Assembly (NCBI GenBank): GCA_032000125.1 | Contig: DAMALH010000003.1 | Location: forward strand, 62,001 to 126,000 | From: Dryocola sp032000125 | GTDB taxonomy: Bacteria; Pseudomonadota; Gammaproteobacteria; Enterobacterales; Enterobacteriaceae | Reading direction: 5' to 3' | Length of the DNA stretch: 64,000 bases | Notes under the pieces: generated by a model | Told to the model about the DNA's origin: nothing | Database searches by the model: none | The model's input: the letters and a program-made list of their open reading frames with translations, nothing else | Translations under genes and position numbers: made by a program | Shown: in pieces, positions 31,736 to 39,608 of the stretch | Layout of the letters: each line of letters opens with the position of its first letter | How positions within the stretch are numbered: the stretch's first letter is position 1

Positions 31736-32635
31736 ATGTCTTCAGTACATGAAATACGGGCGGAATTACGCTATCTCGTCCGAGAGCTGGGTCTGCTCGA
31801 TAAAGATTGCTTTCGTTCCGGGCTGTCGTTAACGCAGGCCCATGTCCTTACCTACCTGTCAAAAAATGGCCTGACTTCATTTAACGAACTCACCCTGCAA
31901 TTGAATATGGATAAAGCCTCGCTGAGCAGGGTGCTGACTGCTCTGACGACAAAGCGTTACGCTGAGTCTCTTTCTGTTCTCAAGGATAAGCGGCATAAAC
32001 ACTTTCGGCTTACGTCGCTGGGTAAAGAGAAACTGCTCAGCGCTGATAAAGCAGCGGACGGTGAAATAAGCTTTATTAACGAGGATATGAAAAAGGAAGA
32101 AATAAAAACGGTGACTGAAGGGCTACGCACGCTCCGCAAAGGCGCCTTCCGGCGTAACGCTATTCATGAACCCGCAAGGATTCAGGTTGAGCATTTACGC
32201 GGTAACTATCACGCGGATGTTCAAAAACTTTTGCTTCATATATTTTCGCAAGAACAGCAGATCCCGCAAGAACTGCTCGCCATCCCTGAAAAATATGCAA
32301 GTAAATGGTGGATAGCGCGCTCCGGGGAATATTTGCTGGGTGCCGCAGCCTGCTGGCAAGAAAACGAACAGTGTCACTGGGGACGGTTTGCCGTTGACCC
32401 AGCCTACAGAAAGCTTGGCATAGGTAAAAAACTGGCTCTGATATCGCTGCAGGAAATTTTTTGTGAAAACAATGAAGTGATAATCGATGCCCGCGACACT
32501 ACGATGAAGATTATCAGCCAGCTTGGTGGGGAAGTTACGGGAGAAACCTATGATTTTTATGGCATGCCGGTAACGCCTATGAAGCTGGAAAAGCAGAGAT
32601 TTGAAAATATGCTGGCTGCGAACCCAGCAGAATAA
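31736..32635 (+). CDS. MarR-family helix-turn-helix fused to GNAT acetyltransferase
   Basis: 299 residues from MSSVHEIRAELRYL (31736; AGGTGG five bases upstream); an earlier start at 31709 lies inside the palindrome. MarR winged helix at about 10-135 (FNELTLQLNMDKASLSRVLT, LKDKRHKHFRLTSLGKEKL). GNAT domain from about 150 with acetyl-CoA loop DPAYRKLGIGKKLALI. Such fusions may link acetylation to gene control. No partner gene is obvious; the next gene is on the other strand. Confidence 0.82.
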   Translation: MSSVHEIRAELRYLVRELGLLDKDCFRSGLSLTQAHVLTYLSKNGLTSFNELTLQLNMDKASLSRVLTALTTKRYAESLSVLKDKRHKHFRLTSLGKEKLLSADKAADGEISFINEDMKKEEIKTVTEGLRTLRKGAFRRNAIHEPARIQVEHLRGNYHADVQKLLLHIFSQEQQIPQELLAIPEKYASKWWIARSGEYLLGAAACWQENEQCHWGRFAVDPAYRKLGIGKKLALISLQEIFCENNEVIIDARDTTMKIISQLGGEVTGETYDFYGMPVTPMKLEKQRFENMLAANPAE

Positions 32636-32841
32636 GCTCGCATTAAAGGAAAGGATATGTCTCCTTATCGAAGTAAATGTAATTCTGCCCTCTGTTAAAA
32701 TCAGTTCAGCAAAGCGTTTGTTATGGCTTAAAGTATCAACATGCGGACGATAGCTGCGTCCGCTAATCACTGGTTATATAAGAATAACGTCCGCGGTAAT
32801 TTGCAAAGCCAGAAGCGAGTACGTTCGCTCAGCTTCGCTTG

Positions 32842-33606
32842 TCATTCTTGCAAGGACCGCCACAGGGCATTTTGGTATTCTCCCCCTCTGCTTTGAAGCT
32901 GGCCCGGCGTTTTACCAAAGCGCTGTCGAAAAGCATCTATATAAGCGCTGACGTTGCTGTAACCGCTAAGCGCAGCCACTTCGCTGACCGGCTCTCCTGC
33001 CAGCACCCACTGAAGCGATACCACTATTTTTGCCTGTTGCCGCCACTGACTAAAACTGAGCCCGGTTTGTTGACGAAACAAACGGCTTAAGGTGCGGATA
33101 CTCAATCCCCAGCGTTGTGCCAGCTGTGCCTGATCCAACATGGACGCCGGATTTTTCAGTAATTCATCCGCAACGTTACGTGCTCGCCGGTCGACGGGTA
33201 ACATTAGCTGCAGCGGCAGTTCACTGGCCCGAATCATTTCACACTCCAGCACCCCCAGCAGTTTGTTCTGGTAATCAGCACAGGAGTCTAGCTGCCCGCT
33301 CTGAAACACACGTTCAAGAAGTGCCAGCACGAATGAATCCGCGCCATAAGCGCCGGGATTAGAAGGGAATGACGCGCAGGATAACGGATTGAGATAAATG
33401 CTCTTGCCCTTCAGGACACCGGGAACCCAGGCTCTGTGACGGAGGCCTGGCGGAAACCAACCTAACGAACCCGGAGTGACCGTCAACTGTGCCATTTCTG
33501 TTTCAATAATAATTACGCCCTGGCTTAGCCAGTATAACTGGCCAGAAGTATGTTCATGCCAGGGCGTAACATGCTGGCATTCATGTTCCAGCGTCTCAAT
33601 GTGCAT
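32842..33606 (-). CDS. AraC-family regulator with cupin sensor domain
   Basis: 254 residues. Cupin-like N-terminal half (HVTPWHEHTSGQLYWLSQGV, LTVTPGSLGWFPPGLRHRAW) and two helix-turn-helix motifs in the last 100 residues (QAQLAQRWGLSIRTLSRLFR, PVSEVAALSGYSNVSAYIDA, FRQRFGKTPGQ). This is the group of AraC regulators that often control a divergent neighbour. The NTF2-like gene at 33701 starts 94 bases away in the other direction. Confidence 0.86.
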   Translation of the reverse strand: MHIETLEHECQHVTPWHEHTSGQLYWLSQGVIIIETEMAQLTVTPGSLGWFPPGLRHRAWVPGVLKGKSIYLNPLSCASFPSNPGAYGADSFVLALLERVFQSGQLDSCADYQNKLLGVLECEMIRASELPLQLMLPVDRRARNVADELLKNPASMLDQAQLAQRWGLSIRTLSRLFRQQTGLSFSQWRQQAKIVVSLQWVLAGEPVSEVAALSGYSNVSAYIDAFRQRFGKTPGQLQSRGGEYQNALWRSLQE

Positions 33607-33622
33607 AGTAGTGGCCTGTTAG

Positions 33623-33645
33623 CCGTATATTATGTCCAGATACGG
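33623..33645. promoter_or_regulatory. Inverted repeat between the AraC and NTF2-like genes
   Basis: CCGTAT (33623-33628) and ATACGG (33640-33645), 11-base spacer, in the shared promoter. Candidate AraC-type operator. Confidence 0.45.
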
Positions 33646-33700
33646 ATAATACACCATCTGCGCTTTCTGTAGACTTTATATTTTCAGAGAGGAGAAATGC

Positions 33701-34093
33701 ATGAAAAAGACGAGCCAGATAGTAACAGATGCCCTGACAGAAATTGTCGGTAACCCAGCGCACGACGCCGCCAGAATCGCACTATATTTTGACCTTAATT
33801 ACCAACAAAAAGTTGATGGAAAACACCTTGATTATAAAGGCTTTATTAAGCACATGGCGTTACTCAAAGCGCATACGAAACGTATGGACGTCACGTTTCT
33901 TTCCATCGTCGCTGAAGGCGACACGGTCTTTACGCATCACCACGTAAAGGTAGAAAAGCATCAGTGCGAAAAAAGCCAATTTGAGGTTATGGCCCGCTTC
34001 ACCCTTTCATCAGACAAAATAGTTCGTTGCGAAGAGCTAACGCAGATGATCAGCGGGAATCTTGAAGACCGGGATCTGGGTAGCCGAAGTTAA
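33701..34093 (+). CDS. NTF2/SnoaL-like protein
   Basis: 130 residues. Cone-shaped NTF2 fold suggested by YFDLNYQQKVDGKHLDYKGF, ISIVAEGDTVFTHHHVKVEK and the beta-strand end EVMARFTLSSDKIVRCEELT. Many family members are isomerases, hydrolases or small-ligand binders; the His pair in THHHV is a candidate site. GAGAGGAGAAATGC precedes the start. Probably controlled by the divergent AraC protein. Confidence 0.75.
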   Translation: MKKTSQIVTDALTEIVGNPAHDAARIALYFDLNYQQKVDGKHLDYKGFIKHMALLKAHTKRMDVTFLSIVAEGDTVFTHHHVKVEKHQCEKSQFEVMARFTLSSDKIVRCEELTQMISGNLEDRDLGSRS

Positions 34094-34354
34094 GCCCTCT
34101 TAATTCCAGCTATGCCCTCGCCTGCAAAATATAAGGCGCATCGCTCGTCCTTAATATTGAAGCGGGCGAAAACTTATATCAGCTTTTATCCTAAGGCTGA
34201 ATTCTTCTTAAGCTTCGCCAGGGCTGGCGCCCGGGTCATGCCGTTCTTTGCGTGCTGTCTGCCCCGCTGTAAATCCTGGAGCAACGCTAATGCCCTGTAA
34301 TAATTGTGACTATTAGCATAAAAAAAACATTAAAATAATTACAGTATTGATTAT
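34094..34354. other. Non-coding interval after the NTF2-like gene
   Basis: About 260 bases; A+T-rich at the right end. A GC-rich inverted stretch near 34220-34240 (CCAGGGCTGGCGCCCGGG) could fold. No gene recognised. Confidence 0.35.
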
Positions 34355-34576
34355 TTGATCTACAGTGTTATCTCAATTCACCCGGCCGGAGGGGCTATCC
34401 CCAACATCAAGTTCGAATGCCCGGTTTGTAAAAGCAAAAAGTTCTTCTTCACGTCCTTTAGCCCGAACAATAACCAACCTCACGGTGCTGTTTGTTCCCT
34501 CTGTGGAATTCGCCTCACCGCTATTTCATGCATACCCATTCCGAGACGGAGACGGTGGCTTAAGAAAGTGGTTTAA
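34355..34576 (+). pseudogene. Zinc-ribbon protein, probably degraded
   Basis: Frame carries a clear zinc-ribbon pattern: FECPVCKSKKFFFTS, then HGAVCSLCGIRLT, with two CxxC pairs 26 residues apart. The only start is a TTG with no ribosome site, and after the second pair the sequence becomes basic and unlike a domain (PIPRRRRWLKKVV). An imperfect hairpin with TTT follows (about 34579-34602). Probably a decayed or frame-shifted small zinc-ribbon gene. Confidence 0.4.
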
Positions 34577-34616
34577 GTTGAGGTCTCAAGCGAGGCCTCT
34601 TTAAATAAGGCTTTAC

Positions 34617-34685
34617 TCACTCATCCCGCTTAAACCAGCCCGGATTCATAGCAGCAGTAATCAATACCGCACTGATGATTGACAT
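34617..34685 (-). CDS. Possible 22-residue peptide
   Basis: ATG at 34685 with GAGG five bases upstream opens MSIISAVLITAAMNPGWFKR and stops at 34617. One short hydrophobic stretch. Too short to judge; listed because the start context is good in a stretch otherwise without genes. Confidence 0.25.
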   Translation of the reverse strand: MSIISAVLITAAMNPGWFKRDE

Positions 34686-34783
34686 AATCCTCGCCTCACT
34701 CTTGCCTACCCGTGACCTCAACCGGTTATAAACCCCTAAGTTCTTACAATCATATTAATAAATATCAACCGCTTATGCGATTT

Positions 34784-34812
34784 TTGATATTACATCGTCT
34801 TAGGGATACACT
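34784..34812 (+). promoter_or_regulatory. Sigma-70-like promoter for the 53-residue membrane protein
   Basis: TTGATA (34784-34789), 17-base spacer, TACACT (34807-34812). It would give a leader of about 150 bases before the ATG at 34970. The leader contains palindromes GCGTATACGC and GCCTGCAGGC. AATATCAA/TTGATATT (34761-34791) is an inverted repeat overlapping the -35 element. Confidence 0.5.
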
Positions 34813-34969
34813 GTCTGGAGATCATATCCTGAGGCGCGTATACGCTCGGTTATAAAAGCATTTTTACGTCGAGAGCCTGCAGGCGATTGAAACGCATTGT
34901 TTCCGCCGTCAATCAAGTACAACAAACTACAGGGGTTCGCCTTAGCGTCTCTTTAAGAAGGGGTCATAC

Positions 34970-35131
34970 ATGTCTACTTTCAGTATCATAGCCATACCAT
35001 TTTTTGTTATCGCCATAGTCATGCTGGTTCTGGCCGCAACGCAGAAAAAGTCGGTTTACCTGATCCTGGGGAGTGTTTTTATGGCATCGTCTGTTGTAAA
35101 TGCGGTGATTGGCTTGGGTACATCGGTATAG
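34970..35131 (+). CDS. 53-residue two-helix membrane protein, unknown
   Basis: Starts at ATG 34970 with AAGAAGGGG six bases upstream. Two hydrophobic segments: IIAIPFFVIAIVMLVLAA (about 5-22) and VYLILGSVFMASSVVNAVIG (about 29-48), linked by TQKKS. Coding pattern and ribosome site make it a likely gene. The size and shape match small stress or toxin-type membrane proteins, but no family is recognised. Convergent with the Nudix gene. Confidence 0.6.
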   Translation: MSTFSIIAIPFFVIAIVMLVLAATQKKSVYLILGSVFMASSVVNAVIGLGTSV

Positions 35132-35230
35132 CCGGGCCTGAGAAAATTTTCTGGTTAACTGGATATTACAAAGAGGTCGCAGAGATGCGGCCTGAAATTT
35201 TAGCGGCATTTACCAATAAAACATACGCCT

Positions 35231-35252
35231 GCTGACAAGCGGCGTCAGGAAC
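35231..35252. terminator. Weak hairpin between the 53-residue gene and the Nudix gene
   Basis: CTGAC and GTCAG arms around AAGCGGC lie just before the Nudix stop codon. Short stem, no clear T tract. Confidence 0.3.
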
Positions 35253-35253
35253 A

Positions 35254-35739
35254 TCAGAGATAGCCCTTTGCCATCAAAAGCATCAAAGTCGATAACGTAA
35301 AATTGTCTTTAATTTTGTTTTCTTTTACAGCGGTTATCAGCTCATCCCGCGAATATAAATTACAAGACAGCACACCCTCTTCGGTTTGCACCTTAAGGCT
35401 GTCGAGCTCCTTTACTTTGCATCTAATGGCTTTCACATTGTCGCTAATAAGCCCGGAGTCTGTACGTAAATCGCCGAGCACCTCTGAATCTTGCGCGACA
35501 AAATTTAACTCTTCTTTTAGTTCTCTTTCCCCTCCTTCTAAATGGGTCTCGTCGTTTTCAAGAAAACCTCTGGGAAACTCGAGCAGAACTTCATTTCCGC
35601 GGTTGTGTTTAATTAAAACGTAACCATCGTTAAAAAAAGGCGCGACGACCACCCCGCCGTTTTTTTGCGCTATATGCAGATAGCCGTCGGTACTTAATCT
35701 TACTACAAGATATTGATTTTCAATGGTTTTAGCTTCCAA
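35254..35739 (-). CDS. Nudix hydrolase
   Basis: 161 residues. Nudix box at 58-80: G58, E64, then RELKEEL (72-78), with N79 where glycine is usual. PRGF before the box resembles ADP-ribose pyrophosphatase-type members. Expected to cleave a nucleoside diphosphate linked to another group; substrate unknown. Its start overlaps the end of the membrane-protein gene by 11 bases, so the two are translationally coupled. The pair lies in an A+T-rich stretch. Confidence 0.85.
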   Translation of the reverse strand: MEAKTIENQYLVVRLSTDGYLHIAQKNGGVVVAPFFNDGYVLIKHNRGNEVLLEFPRGFLENDETHLEGGERELKEELNFVAQDSEVLGDLRTDSGLISDNVKAIRCKVKELDSLKVQTEEGVLSCNLYSRDELITAVKENKIKDNFTLSTLMLLMAKGYL

Positions 35740-36349
35740 AATTTATTATCCAGGTTTTATGCTTAGCCGAGTTACGAATCACCATTATAGTACTTTTTAG
35801 ATAGATAATTACGTATACCAGATAGGAAAAAGCCTCCAGCAGAAAAACAATATCCTTGCTTTGAAACTTCAAAATACCCGCCAGTTCTTTCATCAGCATC
35901 GCGGCCGGCAGCCCGGAAATAAAAATCATCCCAAATATCACTCTATTCTCAATGCCTTTAAATAAATCTTTAATTTCCATTTTTGCATTAAGTCTGTCTT
36001 TTTTGGAAAAATATGCCGTAGCCACATGATTTATATCTTTCAGCTTTAGTATATCTCTGGCTATTATCATATTCAAAAGCACAATGGCATTGCTGTATTG
36101 CATATGCCAGGACCTGAGTCCGGATAATGTTCTTATCGTCATGCCGCTAATCAAAACCATTACCACATTCAGCAAAACAGGGGCCCAGGCGCCGGTTAAG
36201 AACTTAGCAACGTTGCTATATGAACCAAAATAGAAAGATATCACCACAAGGTAGAAGGCTATTGCCTGGTCTCGCTTGGTGGACTGATCCCTGAGATGTT
36301 CGTTGCATCTCTCATAAACGTTTAGAAGAAACTCTCTTGATACAGCCAT
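35729..36349 (-). CDS. Four-helix membrane protein coupled to a Nudix hydrolase
   Basis: 206 residues, not recognised. A charged N-terminus (LLNVYERCNEHLRDQSTKRD) precedes membrane segments at about 29-48, 55-75, 136-156 and 167-191; a cytoplasmic helical stretch with KKDRLNAKMEIKDLFKGIEN lies between the pairs. The pattern resembles the SLATT/S-4TM type predicted pore-forming effectors that pair with nucleotide-handling enzymes, but membership is only inferred. First gene of a two-gene operon with the Nudix enzyme. Confidence 0.75.
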   Translation of the reverse strand: MAVSREFLLNVYERCNEHLRDQSTKRDQAIAFYLVVISFYFGSYSNVAKFLTGAWAPVLLNVVMVLISGMTIRTLSGLRSWHMQYSNAIVLLNMIIARDILKLKDINHVATAYFSKKDRLNAKMEIKDLFKGIENRVIFGMIFISGLPAAMLMKELAGILKFQSKDIVFLLEAFSYLVYVIIYLKSTIMVIRNSAKHKTWIINFGS

Positions 36350-36439
36350 CCTGCCCTCAGGTGTTACAAAGCGACATACGGAAGCCTATCTTAGGTGATA
36401 TCTATTTGCTTTTCATCCGATTATCCCTGCTCAGGGGCC

Positions 36440-36682
36440 TTACCTGTAGCCTAACCATTTCAGGAAACCTTTAACGCTACTAGCCTGACGCCTGTAGTGG
36501 GACGCGCATTCTTCAATCACGTCCGGCAGGCTGATGTGATGCATCAATTTTGAGCCGGATTCAATGTGCTTTTGCTTAACAACATTGAAGATGCTCACAC
36601 TAAAGACATCATCCACTTCCCGTATGTCGTACCGGTAGGTGATGTCGTTAACGCCGCCAACGTATAACTGGAAATTTTTCAT
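36440..36682 (-). CDS. Small soluble protein, unknown
   Basis: 80 residues from MKNFQLYVGGVNDITYRYDI (36682), chosen because GGAG lies five bases upstream; an in-frame start 30 bases earlier has none. No membrane segment; the end is basic (RRQASSVKGFLKWLGYR). It lies 90 bases upstream of the four-helix gene on the same strand and might belong to the same locus. Function unknown. Confidence 0.6.
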   Translation of the reverse strand: MKNFQLYVGGVNDITYRYDIREVDDVFSVSIFNVVKQKHIESGSKLMHHISLPDVIEECASHYRRQASSVKGFLKWLGYR

Positions 36683-36779
36683 AATGACTCCGAATGGTTC
36701 AGACGAAGTCATATTACGCTTAAATTAAGCAGGAAAAATGGATATGGCAGCCGGTTATCCTGCTTGTTGCATAGCGCAG

Positions 36780-37316
36780 CTAGCCCCGATCTTTTTTCCC
36801 CGGCAGCATGCGCAGCAAGGTATTGTCTTTCCAGACATAATGGTGGAACAGCGCGGCAAAAGCATGAATGCCGATAACAAAATAGCCCGTATTGGCAATC
36901 AGTTCGTGGATCTCTTTTACCGTGAACTGCCTGTCCTCATCCAGTTCCGGGGCGTGCGGCATAGGAATGCCAAGAACCGACCAGTCGTGGCCTTTAAAAT
37001 AGACGGTAAGAAAGCCGAAGACAGGCAACACGATAAACATCAAATAAATAATGGTGTGCACCAGATGCGAAATGCCGGTGATGGCCGGGTGCGGCTTGGG
37101 GGTAATGGCCGGCGCGCGATATTTAATCCGCACCAGCAGGCGTACAACCATCAGAACCAGCACGCTCAGCCCACAGGTAACGTGAATGGCGTTAATGGTT
37201 GGCCGATAGCTGCGCGGGAAAAAGCCCTTTAGCTCCATGGCGCAATAGGCCCCCACAATTAAAAGAAAAACCAGCCAGTGAAGCGTTATCTGTAACGAGG
37301 TGTATTTACTACGCAT
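36780..37316 (-). CDS. cybB: Cytochrome b561
   Basis: 178 residues from MRSKYTSLQITLHWLVFLLI (37316, AGGA six bases upstream); a longer frame to 37412 lacks similarity. Four membrane helices with heme-ligand histidines in ITLHWLVF, NAIHVTCG, LVHTIIY and GIHAFAALFHHYVWKDNT. Close to E. coli CybB, a superoxide:ubiquinone oxidoreductase. In E. coli it lies beside gapC, and the same order is kept here. Confidence 0.92.
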   Translation of the reverse strand: MRSKYTSLQITLHWLVFLLIVGAYCAMELKGFFPRSYRPTINAIHVTCGLSVLVLMVVRLLVRIKYRAPAITPKPHPAITGISHLVHTIIYLMFIVLPVFGFLTVYFKGHDWSVLGIPMPHAPELDEDRQFTVKEIHELIANTGYFVIGIHAFAALFHHYVWKDNTLLRMLPGKKDRG

Positions 37317-37448
37317 TAAAGGTTCCTGTCCTGTGACGACGATGGCACCAGGATAACGGTAAACTTTCTGAAAATCATTAAGATCTGATGAAATTTCCTG
37401 ACAATCTGGCACGCGGGACCCGGTTTGCGGCTGCCCTGTTTATGGGCT

Positions 37449-37460
37449 ATCACTAGTGAT
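37449..37460. promoter_or_regulatory. 12-base palindrome before gapC
   Basis: ATCACTAGTGAT, a perfect palindrome 47 bases before the gapC start, in the divergent cybB/gapC promoter. Regulator unknown. Confidence 0.4.
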
Positions 37461-37507
37461 GATTACGGATTTTGCTACTTCCAACTGTAAATAACGGGGT
37501 ATCCGTC

Positions 37508-38509
37508 ATGAAAAAAATTGGCATTAACGGCTTTGGTCGTATTGGACGCCTGGTGTTACGCCGGGTGCTGGAAACCAAAAGCGAAGTGGATATCGTCGCG
37601 ATAAACGATCTCACCTCCCCGAAAGTGCTGGCCTACCTGCTCAAGCATGACTCAAGCTATCGAAACTTCGACGGCACGGTGGATTACACCGAGGATGCGC
37701 TGGTAGTAAACGGCAAGAAGATCGCGGTATATGCGGAAAAAGACGCGAAAAATATTCCCTGGGGCAAAGACGGCGTTGAAATTGTCATTGAGTGTACCGG
37801 CTTCTACACCTCAGAAGAGAAAGCCAGCGCGCATCTGGAAGCTGGTGCGAAAAAAGTACTGATTTCCGCCCCGGCGGGGGATATGAAAACCATCGTATTT
37901 AATGTCAACTGCGACACCATTACACCTCAGGATAAAATCCTGTCGGTTGCTTCCTGCACCACCAACTGCCTGGCGCCGATGGCGAAAGCCCTTCACGACA
38001 GCTTCGGCATCAAGCTTGGCACCATGACCACCATCCACGCCTACACCGGCACTCAATCGCTGGTTGATGGCCCACGCGGTAAAGATCTGCGTGCTTCACG
38101 CGCCGCCGCGCAAAATATTATTCCGCATACAACGGGGGCCGCGAAAGCTATCGGGCTGGTTATCCCGGAACTCCAGGGCAAGCTTAAAGGTCACGCCCAG
38201 CGCGTGCCGACGCTTACCGGCTCGGTCACCGAGCTGGTATCCATTCTTGAGAAGAAAGTGACGGTGGACGAGATTAACGCCGCGCTGAAAAAGGCCACGG
38301 AGGGAAATGAATCGTTCGGCTATACCGATGAAGAGATTGTTTCATCCGATATTGTCGGCACCAACTTTGGTTCCGTATTCGACGCCACGCAAACCGAAGT
38401 CACGGAAGTAGGCGACCTGCAGCTGGTGAAAACCGTTGCCTGGTACGATAACGAATATGGATTTGTCTCGCAGCTGGTTCGCGTTCTGGATACCGTGGCA
38501 AAACACTAG
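37508..38509 (+). CDS. gapC: Glyceraldehyde-3-phosphate dehydrogenase, GapC
   Basis: 333 residues from MKKIGINGFGRIGRL (37508). NAD motif GFGRIG at 9-14, catalytic C150 in SVASCTTNC, H177 in TIHAYT. Oxidises glyceraldehyde-3-phosphate to 1,3-bisphosphoglycerate. It is the second GAPDH type of enterics; in E. coli K-12 gapC is broken, here it is full length. Neighbour cybB supports the assignment over gapA. Confidence 0.9.
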   Translation: MKKIGINGFGRIGRLVLRRVLETKSEVDIVAINDLTSPKVLAYLLKHDSSYRNFDGTVDYTEDALVVNGKKIAVYAEKDAKNIPWGKDGVEIVIECTGFYTSEEKASAHLEAGAKKVLISAPAGDMKTIVFNVNCDTITPQDKILSVASCTTNCLAPMAKALHDSFGIKLGTMTTIHAYTGTQSLVDGPRGKDLRASRAAAQNIIPHTTGAAKAIGLVIPELQGKLKGHAQRVPTLTGSVTELVSILEKKVTVDEINAALKKATEGNESFGYTDEEIVSSDIVGTNFGSVFDATQTEVTEVGDLQLVKTVAWYDNEYGFVSQLVRVLDTVAKH

Positions 38510-38519
38510 CAATAACTTT

Positions 38520-38541
38520 CCCTCTCCCTATGTGGAGAGGG
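38520..38541. terminator. Bidirectional terminator after gapC
   Basis: CCCTCTCC (38520-38527) pairs with GGAGAGGG (38534-38541), followed by ATATTTTA, between gapC and the converging ABC operon. Confidence 0.75.
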
Positions 38542-38546
38542 ATATT

Positions 38547-39605
38547 TTAGTTAATCCGCGCCCCGCTTTGCTCGTCGAACAAATGTGCCTGGCGCACGTC
38601 CGGCAGCAGTTGCAGCTCGCTTCCCGGCTTCGTTTGCACCCGGTCACGAAATACGGCTATCGCCTTTTGCTTACCAATATTCAGCGCGATTTGCGTTTCC
38701 GCACCGGTAGGTTCCACCACGTTCACTTCTGCCGCCACGCCGCCCTGGGTGACCTGGGAAAAATGTTCAGGCCTGACGCCGTACAACACTCTTTTACCCT
38801 GAGCTGCGGCGGGAACGTTAATCAACGGCAGGCGCAGCCCGTCATCGGTAACCACAGATTCACGCTCAATCCGCCCGCTAAGCAGGTTCATAGACGGCGA
38901 GCCGATAAAGCTTGCCACAAACGCGTTGCGCGGCCTGTCATACAGCTCAAGCGGCGTGCCCACCTGTTCAATTACGCCATCTTTTAGCACCACTATTCTG
39001 TCGGCCATCGTCATTGCTTCAACCTGATCGTGGGTGACGTAGACCATAGTGGCGTTCAGCCGCTGGTGAAGCGCCTTAATTTCGGTTCGCATCTCGACGC
39101 GTAACTTTGCATCCAGGTTCGAAAGAGGCTCATCGAACAAAAACACGCGAGGATTACGTAAAATAGCGCGCCCCATCGCCACTCGCTGACGCTGCCCGCC
39201 GGAGAGCTGTCCGGGTTTACGTTTCAGCAACGCGGATAAGCCAAGCGTGATGGCAACCTGCGCCACGCGTTCATCAATCACGGTTTTTTTCACGCCCTGC
39301 ATCTTAAGCGAGAAGCCGAGGTTATCCGCCACCGACATATGCGGATAAAGCGCATAGTTCTGAAAAACCATCGCGATATTACGCGCCTGCGGAGAAATAT
39401 CGTTAATGACCTCGCCATCGAGCGCAATTTCGCCATCGCTGATACTTTCCAGACCTGCAATCATGCGCAGCAGCGTGGATTTCCCGCAGCCGGATGGCCC
39501 GACGAGCGCAACAAACTCCCCTTCGCGAATGGTTAAATCCAGCCCTTTGATAATCACGTTATCTTCATAACGCTTGTGAATATTGCTTAACGTAATGGTC
39601 GTCAT
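38547..39605 (-). CDS. ABC transporter ATP-binding protein, UgpC/MalK type
   Basis: 352 residues. Walker A GPSGCGKST at 37-45, LSGGQRQRVAMGRAILR near 134-150, Walker B VFLFDEPLSNLD, and the MalK-type C-terminal regulatory domain with YDRPRNAFVASFIGSPSMN. Family imports sugars, glycerol phosphate or similar. Last gene of an operon that begins with a TauD-type dioxygenase. Confidence 0.9.
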   Translation of the reverse strand: MTTITLSNIHKRYEDNVIIKGLDLTIREGEFVALVGPSGCGKSTLLRMIAGLESISDGEIALDGEVINDISPQARNIAMVFQNYALYPHMSVADNLGFSLKMQGVKKTVIDERVAQVAITLGLSALLKRKPGQLSGGQRQRVAMGRAILRNPRVFLFDEPLSNLDAKLRVEMRTEIKALHQRLNATMVYVTHDQVEAMTMADRIVVLKDGVIEQVGTPLELYDRPRNAFVASFIGSPSMNLLSGRIERESVVTDDGLRLPLINVPAAAQGKRVLYGVRPEHFSQVTQGGVAAEVNVVEPTGAETQIALNIGKQKAIAVFRDRVQTKPGSELQLLPDVRQAHLFDEQSGARIN

Positions 39606-39608
39606 TGC

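Noticed and set aside
34112..34300. 62-codon frame after the NTF2-like gene
   Set aside because: No ribosome site, no conservation pattern seen, basic low-information sequence.
36738..37232. 164-codon frame antisense to cybB
   Set aside because: cybB is clear on the minus strand; the frame is its mirror.
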